Made by a program: the position numbers and the translations under genes
Shown: one piece after another, positions 7,316 to 12,772 of the stretch
How the letters are laid out: every line of letters begins with the position of its first letter
Position numbering within the stretch: the first letter of the stretch is position 1
Notes under the pieces: generated by a model
Databases searched by the model: none
Seen by the model: the letters and a program-made list of their open reading frames with translations, nothing else
What the model was told of the DNA's origin: nothing
Assembly: GCF_000344685.1 (NCBI RefSeq)
Contig: NW_006920412.1
Coordinates: forward strand, 2,706,127 to 2,718,898
Origin: Gloeophyllum trabeum ATCC 11539
Lineage: Eukaryota > Basidiomycota > Agaricomycetes > Gloeophyllales > Gloeophyllaceae
Direction: 5' to 3'
Length of the DNA stretch: 12,772 nt

Positions 7316-9543
7316 ATGGCACCCAAGGTAGGCGCGTCTATGTTTGGTTGTGGACGGAGAGCTCACGAGGTAATAGCGCAAGAGACCTGAAGCAGAGGCC
7401 ACCGCGGACGCGGCAGATACTTCATCAGCACCCGCACCACGGAGATCCACGCGTTCCTCGACGACCAAGGGGAGCTCCTCTGGCAGTAAGGCTGCTCCTG
7501 CCAAAGGCGTGCCACCAAAACCCGTTTCCGACGCTGCGTCGGATGTTACAGAGGTCCGTTGTCTTCATGATGCATGCTCCAGTACGGCGCGGAGCACTGG
7601 GTGACCCATACTTTGTTTGCGTATAGGATACTCCTCGATTGAAGAAGTCCAAGCCTGCTGCCCCGAAAGCTGCAGCCACGAAAGCTGCCAAGGCAAAAGC
7701 GAGCAAGGTAGCATCGGGGTATGTGCTGGTGTTCGGGCATACGATTACAAGCCTACTTACCCTGTTATCTTGTATCCATCTGTCTACAGAGAACATGCTG
7801 TGAGTGCTACATCCTGTTTCTCTTCATGCCACATAACGGTGAACACGATGCCAGGGGGCAAGCACCACCAAGCCCGCCCGTACGACGAAATCAAAAGCCA
7901 AATCCAAGCCGGAGTGCGTCCCCTTTCTTTCTCCGCGCAATTCCATGCATGCCCCGCCCTTCCTGACCCATCTCTCAAACTTGCCACAACACCCTGAACG
8001 TCCAAAACACGTTCTAAAAATAGAACGAATGACGTGAATATCACATTCCTGCTTCCTGCACAGCATTTCCCACTAGTTTCTGACTTCTTCCCGTTTAGCA
8101 GGCCGACGGTGCTGCTGGGTGAGTCGCGTCTGCTGCCCGTCTCAGTGCCTCTGTCGCCCCTGTTCCTCCGCACAAGGTCGCGCTGTCGGGTGTTCAGGCT
8201 GCGCGATACACCAGAGCGTCTACGACTGTCGTGACTCGTCGGCGCTGCTCTGACCCGGCGCGCACCGGGCATGCGTCTGTCCTCTTTCCTGTGCTGCGTT
8301 CCTAATCGTAATGTGCATAATAGCGACGAAGAGTTCCCCACCAAGTCGAAGGTGCGTCTGTCTTGCGATCCGAATACGTCACGTATGCATTAACACAGCC
8401 ACGTTTCAGAAGGCGACCGTCGCCCCCAGCAAATCGGAGCCGACGTACCCGCCGTATAGCGCTACCGATGCGCTCGCGCTGTTCGAGAAATACGCGGATG
8501 CGGACGAGCCGGACGTGATCGGCCCCGAGGGGCTGGAGAAGTTGTGCACGGACGCGGAGGTGCCGATGGACGGCGCGCTGCCGCTGATTCTTGCGTGGCA
8601 GCTGCGCACGAAGGAGATGGCGAAGATCACGAGGGAGGAGTGGGTGAAGGGGATGACAGAGCTTAGGTGCGTCGCGCTCGTATATCACATCGTTGTATAC
8701 GTCTTACGGAGGGGGGGTACAGGATATCTTCGTTATCTGTGCTTGCGCTCGCCCTCCGGGACCTGGAAGACCTGCTCATCCTTGACAAGCCGCCGATCAA
8801 GCGACTTAGCACGCCTGCGAGCTCGGTACATAAGAAGGGTGCAAAGGCGGCCGTGTCGATGGCCGAGCTTGACGGGCCGTATAACAGGGAACGCTACTTT
8901 GATTACGCGCTGCGCAAAAAAGAGGCGTTCGTGGAGCTGTACCAGTTCTGCTTTGGGCTGGCGAAGACCGAGTGAGTTTTGCCATGATCCAATTACGGGT
9001 GGAATGCTGAACGCGCCTGGGAGCAGGGGGTCGAGGAATATCGACATCGAGGTATGCTTCGGGGCACTTGGTTGCCTGACGGCTGATTTTGATGGGTGCA
9101 TGTCGCAGATGGCGGTACCGTTCTGGTCTGTGCTGGTCGTTCCCAAGTACCCTATAATGTCAGACATACTCGAATTCATCAACGTAAGTGGACTTGCATC
9201 GTTCATGCGATAGGACTGCTGATATGACTACGTTCGCAGGAGAAGGGCACGTTCAAGGGAGTTAACAAGGACCTCTGGCAAATGGTACGCATTTCGCGAT
9301 GACATAGTTGTATTCCTAATGTCCGTCTGCCCTAGACGCTCGACTTCTGCGAAAGCGTCAGCCGGAACTTGGATAATTACGATGCCGACGGGGTGAGTGC
9401 TTTATCTTGGCCTCATCTGAATGCACGGTGCTGAGCACGGGGATATGGAGCAGGCCTGGCCGACGATGCTAGACGAGTTCGTCAGCTGGAAGAAGAGCAA
9501 GCAAGGGGAGAAAGAGAGGAAGGGCCAGGTGGGCGGGGCGTAG
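7316..9543 (+). CDS. DCN1: DCN1-like protein (cullin neddylation co-E3, PONY domain)
   Basis: My exon model is 7316-7327, 7377-7553, 7627-7718, 7790-7799, 7855-7913, 8024-8033, 8102-8118, 8324-8351, 8410-8666, 8723-8971, 9027-9051, 9109-9183, 9240-9284, 9336-9392 and 9454-9543. Together these give 400 residues with every phase consistent. DCN1 proteins bind cullins and Ubc12 and promote NEDD8 transfer to the cullin. The PONY domain spans about 155-385: ALFEKYADADEPDVIGPEGL, LPLILAWQL, FWSVLVVPKYP, DFCESV, NYDADGAWPTMLDEFVSW. The cullin-binding Asp-Ala-Asp patch is D348, A372 and D378, with the family's 24- and 6-residue spacing. The N-terminus has no UBA domain. It begins MAPKRKRP, a likely nuclear localisation signal, and continues as a Lys/Ala/Ser/Pro-rich tail to about 135, which resembles the nuclear DCUN1D4/5 type. 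Exons between 7627 and 8351 are least certain: three are only 10, 10 and 17 nt, and another small exon may lie in the 205-nt intron 8119-8323. Confidence 0.9.
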
Positions 9544-9769
9544 GGGGAGTGAGTGTTGCTATCACGCTGTCGTTGCTATCATGTTATGAGATTGCGCGGA
9601 TATGCTACACATCGAGTGATAATACAGGAACGGAGGACTACGGATACAATGGGTGATCTTGTGATATGCACAATGACAGTGAGCGTGCTCGAAGCGTACC
9701 GCGCTATTCTTCGCGTCATGTTCTGCCTGCGTATGTCGGCGCCTGTCCGAGTCCTTTGCTAGAAGCGAG

Positions 9770-10183
9770 CTAGCCCTTTCCCTTCTTGCGAGCCTGGTTC
9801 CGTGTTGCGGGTGCTGTCCGAGCGTTCTCCTTCTCAGCGAGTACGACTGCCCTGAACATGTTGCCCATCTCCTCGAGCGAGAGGCTTTGCTCCCTCAGCG
9901 CGTCTTCCGTGAAGTGCAGCTCGGCTTCTTCGTCCCGGCGGCGCAGGTCTATGCGGGATGGCGGTCGGGGACGCGACGCTTTGTGTAAGTTCGGCGGGAA
10001 GGTAAACGTATCGGCCAGAGGAGGCAAGTGGAGCGAGGCTCTGGTGTCTTTCCAGCGTCCTTGGATCGTGACGGTCTGCTGCGCCGCGGGTGAAGACAAG
10101 GGAGGTCGTGTTGGCAGCAGTCGGTGGACGGCCAGCATGACGAGGAGAGCAGCCAGGCTCAAAGTAAGACGTCTTTGAAGCAT
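9770..10183 (-). CDS. Small single-pass membrane or secreted protein, function unknown
   Basis: An uninterrupted frame of 137 residues. It starts MLQRRLTLSLAALLVML: two arginines followed by a hydrophobic stretch at about 6-23, fitting a signal anchor or signal peptide. The rest is hydrophilic, with a proline-rich part (about 24-80), a charged segment IDLRRRDEEAEL, a probable helix around EEMGNMFRAVVLAEKENA and a lysine-rich end (KKGKG). The ATG at 10183 has a purine at -3; longer readings upstream have no ATG. The gene ends 226 bp from the end of the convergent DCN1-like gene and diverges from the plus-strand gene at 10550. I recognise no family. The composition is more protein-like than the opposite strand, but a lineage-specific or non-coding frame cannot be excluded. 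Confidence 0.55.
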   Translation of the reverse strand: MLQRRLTLSLAALLVMLAVHRLLPTRPPLSSPAAQQTVTIQGRWKDTRASLHLPPLADTFTFPPNLHKASRPRPPSRIDLRRRDEEAELHFTEDALREQSLSLEEMGNMFRAVVLAEKENARTAPATRNQARKKGKG

Positions 10184-10549
10184 TCTCAGAGTTGGAGGGG
10201 TGAAGAGGAGGATGCTGGAGGCTGGCACGGCGTCGTGGAGGTTCGAACGTCGAACGTTGCACGACGGTGGCGTCTCGACGCGTCAACAAACGTCAACAAC
10301 GCGTCGTCCCCATAAGGTATTGCAATCCCACACCCCTACATACTTCACACTTTGGTGGCATAACTCGACCATGATTTACCATCAGACACGGGGACACGGA
10401 AGCTCGTCGGGTTGCGGGTGGCATGCAAGAACACGGTTCGGACCGTCGACCGAGTCACAACCGTTCCTTTGTATTTCGAATTCCCCGGATTCGCATAAAT
10501 GATGGACTCGTCGTAACTCCCCTGCAAGCATTCCGTTTGCCTACTCGCC
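10184..10549. promoter_or_regulatory. Divergent promoter region with two ACGCGT (MCB-like) sites
   Basis: This 366-bp region separates the small membrane-protein gene and the T5orf172 gene, which point away from each other. ACGCGT occurs at 10278-10283 and 10299-10304. In ascomycete yeasts this hexamer is the MCB site bound by MBF-type G1/S regulators; its use in this organism is inference. Part of the right half must be 5' untranslated sequence of the plus-strand gene. Confidence 0.4.
10244..10304. repeat. Short tandem repeats in the divergent promoter
   Basis: CGAACGT is repeated directly at 10244-10250 and 10251-10257. CGTCAACAA followed by A or C is repeated directly at 10281-10290 and 10291-10300. 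The second pair lies between, and overlaps, the two ACGCGT sites, so GACGCGTCAAC on the left is mirrored loosely by ACGCGTCG on the right. Confidence 0.7.
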
Positions 10550-12065
10550 ATGGAATTGATCGGCCAGGTGACAGTATACTTGCAACAACTTACCATCGGG
10601 AGCGAGGCCGAGCGACAGCCACCTGCAAGGTCTCTGAGATCCTCAAGAGGTCGAGGAGCGGCGCCCCTTTCAGCTGTGCACGAGGACGTGCCACTCGAAG
10701 ATATCGATGACGAGCTCGACTCTGACTCGTCGCCGTATACACCTACTTCCGAAGACGAAGACGAGAGCTATGCGCCGCCCGTCACGCAGTCTGCTCCTGT
10801 GACTCCATTGAGGCGGTCCCCCCGTCTCTCGACTCCCGCCCACCCGCCCGCCTTAGCTCCGCCGAGCTCTGTCCACCGAACCTCCGCGAGGCGCAACTCA
10901 CGCTCGAATGCCCAGCCCGCGCCGTCCCCTCGCACTTCTGCTCGTAAGGCGAGGGCGTCTCTGCCATCCCCGTCAGGCCAGGCTCCGACGCATTCTTCTC
11001 CTCCCTCTGACAGCGATGAGAAGTCCCAGCCTCCCCAGCGCTCGTCTGCTCGCAATGCAAGGCAGTCCCTTCCTATCCTCCCGAGCCAGGAAGCGGCACC
11101 TTTATGTGCTTCCGTCTCCGAGTCCGAATCGGATGGCCAGGACAAGCCCGAGCAGGTTCAGTGCCGTTCCCACACACAATCAGGTGCACGCTGTTCACGT
11201 GAGGTAACTGTGCCGTTGTGGAAGAGAAAGGATTTAGTGCTTTGCACTCAACACGTCAAGATACTGTTATCCCAGGAATTCTTCCGTTCCCCAAGGACAC
11301 ACAAGCAAGTGGAATACTCAGGTACGCTCCCGACGGACGGCTCGTATGCACCATCTGACCTTATCTCGCCGTCGATACAGAGTTTGTCAAAAAATACTTG
11401 AGCCACAACACCCAAGTCGCTCTGCGCGATATACTCGATCGCGCGCTCTCGCAGGCCGACGAGGAAGGGTATATCTACGCCTACCAGGTCAAGCACGACT
11501 CGGAGACGCAGGACTCGGAGACGCACGGCTCCGAGACGCACGCCTACGTCAAGGTGGGGCGGACCAAGAACCCATGGGAGCGCGTCTCTCAATGGTGCAA
11601 GCAATGCCCCAATACGGCGCCCCAGCTGCTTGGTTGCTGGCCCTTTCCACCAGGGAATGAGCGACAGAGCGCGTTGCCCGGGCTCCTGGAGGTCGGGCCA
11701 CCGAGTCCGTGGTGCCACCGGCTGGAGCAGCTGGTGCATCTTGAGTTGGAGGACCTGGCGGAAGGGGGGGCATACCTGAAACCCGGATGGCCGGAGCTGG
11801 GCGCACAGGAGCCCGGAACCAGCCGGTCGAGGACGACGCGCGGGAGGCTGGCCGGAGAGTGCTCGGATTGTAAGTCCATATATGCAAATTTAATGCGTGT
11901 AGTCACTGACTGCGGGGCTGGGTAGGTATGAAGAAGCATAGAGAAATATTCGCATTCCAGTGTGTCAAGGAAGGTGGGGGGCGGGTGGATGTATGGGAGG
12001 TGGTGGTGAAGCCGGTGATTGAGCGGTGGGGAGACTATGTCAGGCGGCACTATCAGGATCCGTAA
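10550..12065 (+). CDS. T5orf172 (GIY-YIG-like nuclease fold) domain protein with Cys/His motif and long disordered N-terminus
   Basis: Exons 10550-11321, 11381-11869 and 11926-12065 (introns of 59 and 56 nt with CTGAC branch sites) encode 466 residues. Residues 1-200 are acidic and Ser/Pro/Arg-rich with repeated TSARxxR/SARNARQSLP phrases (RRSPRLS, RTSARRNSR, PRTSARKARASLP), probably disordered and possibly DNA- or chromatin-associated. C205, C215, C232 and H235 form a C-X9-C-X16-C-X2-H motif, likely zinc-binding. The T5orf172 domain follows from about 287: GYIYAYQV, YVKVGRTKNPWERVSQW (313-329), then WCHRLEQLVHLELEDL, and after intron 2 CSDCMKKHREIFAFQ and VVKPVIERWGDYVRRH. In the GIY-YIG superfamily GYIY and YVKVG correspond to the two name motifs, with R325 and a Glu in HRLEQLVHLE as candidate catalytic residues; nuclease activity is unproven. 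The fission yeast relative is Mug113. The start ATG has a good context (GCCATGG) but is not otherwise confirmed. Confidence 0.87.
11497..11541 (+). repeat. Three in-frame copies of a 15-bp repeat inside the T5orf172 domain
   Basis: Three adjacent 15-bp units lie at 11497-11511, 11512-11526 and 11527-11541, differing at few positions (unit GACTCGGAGACGCAC). They encode DSETQ-DSETH-GSETH at residues 297-311, between the GYIY strand and the YVKVGRT strand. This corresponds to a loop in the GIY-YIG fold, and the unit length keeps the reading frame. Confidence 0.9.
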
Positions 12066-12628
12066 TATGTACTAGTAAGAGGTGTCCATGTATGAGCATT
12101 CAGGTAGGTCGCTAGAGCTGTGAACATGGAAATCGGAGAAGGCGCTTGAGACTTCACCGTTGGCGAAACAAAGAAGCACTTTGTAGTACGCTAGGCGGCC
12201 CGAAAAGACTCGCGTGGCTTCAAGTGACTGTGATTACACCCACGTCTTCGGGCTGAAAACCGGTCAGACTTAGACGCGAGAGGAGAATTCTGGCGTATAT
12301 TCGACGAAGTACAGCTAAATAAATACAGTAACTGAGACAATATGACGTAGACCTAAAGCGGAAGTAATCGACATAATGAAATCATATGTTTCGGAAAATG
12401 TCTGTGGAATAACTAAGGAAGAGTGTTCAGGAAATAACATACGGCTAAACATACGAAATAGGAAATAGGCAAATGCGTGCAAACCGATGTATCCACATCA
12501 TCCCCTCGTTAAGTCCTTTTGCTCCTGCAAAAGTTACAAGCAATGAGAACGTACAAAGTGTCCATAAGGAATGCAAAGAGTCCGTAAAGCTCGTAAGTCC
12601 AGTCAGATAATAAGCGTCCGATAACGCA
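12066..12628. other. Intergenic region between convergent genes
   Basis: This 563-bp AT-richer region separates the 3' ends of the T5orf172 gene and the partial gene at the right edge. An AATAAA at 12318-12323 could serve as a plus-strand polyadenylation signal, though it is about 250 bp downstream of the stop. No coding frame, repeat array or transposon end was recognised. Confidence 0.45.
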
Positions 12629-12772
12629 TCAAACGCGTCGGTTGCGGAAGCGCGCCTCATTACGCGCCTTCGCGTCCCGTCGCTGGAGGTCAGCGGACGA
12701 ATACCAGAGGTCGGGCTCGGGAGCGGAAGGAGTGTAGCGTCGGAGGCGCTCACCGTTGTAGAGGTTGCGCAG
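12629..12772 (-). CDS. Partial CDS, C-terminal 47 residues of an unidentified protein
   Basis: From the right edge the minus strand is open for 47 codons to a TGA at 12629-12631. The peptide is strongly charged, with phrases such as NLYNGERLRRYTPSAPEPD, LWYSSADLQRRDAKARNE and ARFRNRRV. This composition looks like the end of a real protein, and the local GC content is high compared with the AT-rich flank that follows. The N-terminal part lies outside the window. A GTGAGC near 12751-12756 could be a splice donor, in which case part of this reading would be intron. The family is not recognised. Confidence 0.5.
   Translation of the reverse strand: MRNLYNGERLRRYTPSAPEPDLWYSSADLQRRDAKARNEARFRNRRV

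Noticed and set aside
8034..8234. Plus-strand frame of 66 codons
   Set aside because: It crosses an intron of the DCN1-like gene and includes the 17-nt exon in another frame; there is no protein-like signal.
8145..8260. Additional small exon in the 205-nt intron of the DCN1-like gene
   Set aside because: One option leaves an upstream intron of only about 27 nt. Another (about 30 nt after TGTTCAG) keeps phase but has no support, so it is noted only as uncertainty.
9786..10178. Plus-strand frame of 130 codons opposite the small membrane-protein gene
   Set aside because: It is Arg/Ser-rich with no domain pattern; the minus-strand frame has a clear hydrophobic N-terminus and better composition.
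12445..12753. Minus-strand frame of 102 codons at the right edge
   Set aside because: It overlaps, in another frame, the more protein-like C-terminal reading ending at 12629, and its lower half is AT-rich intergenic sequence.
1..12772. CRISPR array, rRNA, tRNA, or prokaryotic defence or mobile islands
   Set aside because: No regularly spaced repeats or RNA-gene signatures were seen; splice structure and gene families are clearly those of a basidiomycete nucleus.

Overview
This window looks like nuclear DNA of a filamentous basidiomycete, most likely an Agaricomycete (polypore or mushroom type). The evidence is short GT-AG introns of about 50-75 nt with CTRAY-like branch sites, two F-box/LRR genes of the kind expanded in Agaricomycetes, a T5orf172 (GIY-YIG-like) protein of mushroom type, and remnants of Ty3/gypsy and Ty1/copia elements. 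The species cannot be named from the sequence.

The left part (about 1-5350) is repeat-rich and decayed. Positions 1-930 hold the 3' part of a Ty3/gypsy pol on the minus strand. Its integrase has lost both catalytic aspartates and has two in-frame stops; all four changes read as CpG transitions. Positions 931-2928 hold no gene I can support. They contain a cluster of short TTTATCTCC-type repeats and a possible solo LTR (1614-1882). Positions 2929-4911 (minus) are a broken F-box/LRR gene, interrupted by a 208-bp Ty1/copia-type solo LTR (4527-4734) with a 5-bp target duplication, and further damaged by stops and frameshifts.

The right part (5358-12772) is gene-dense and more GC-rich. An apparently intact paralogue of the broken gene lies at 5358-7060 (minus, 548 aa, one intron at the same position as in the pseudogene). 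It is head-to-head, across 255 bp with two CCAAT boxes, with a 15-exon DCN1-like gene (7316-9543, 400 aa). That protein carries the cullin-binding PONY domain with its Asp-Ala-Asp patch and a long basic N-terminal extension. F-box proteins are substrate receptors of SCF (cullin-1) ubiquitin ligases and DCN1 proteins promote NEDD8 attachment to cullins, so the two neighbours act in the same general pathway. Any co-regulation is inference.

Next come a small minus-strand gene for a single-pass membrane or secreted protein of unknown function (9770-10183) and, diverging from it, a three-exon plus-strand gene (10550-12065, 466 aa) for a T5orf172/GIY-YIG-like protein. The region between them carries short tandem repeats and two ACGCGT (MCB-like) sites. 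The window ends in the 3' end of another minus-strand gene (12629-12772). I found no tRNA, rRNA, CRISPR array or complete autonomous transposon.
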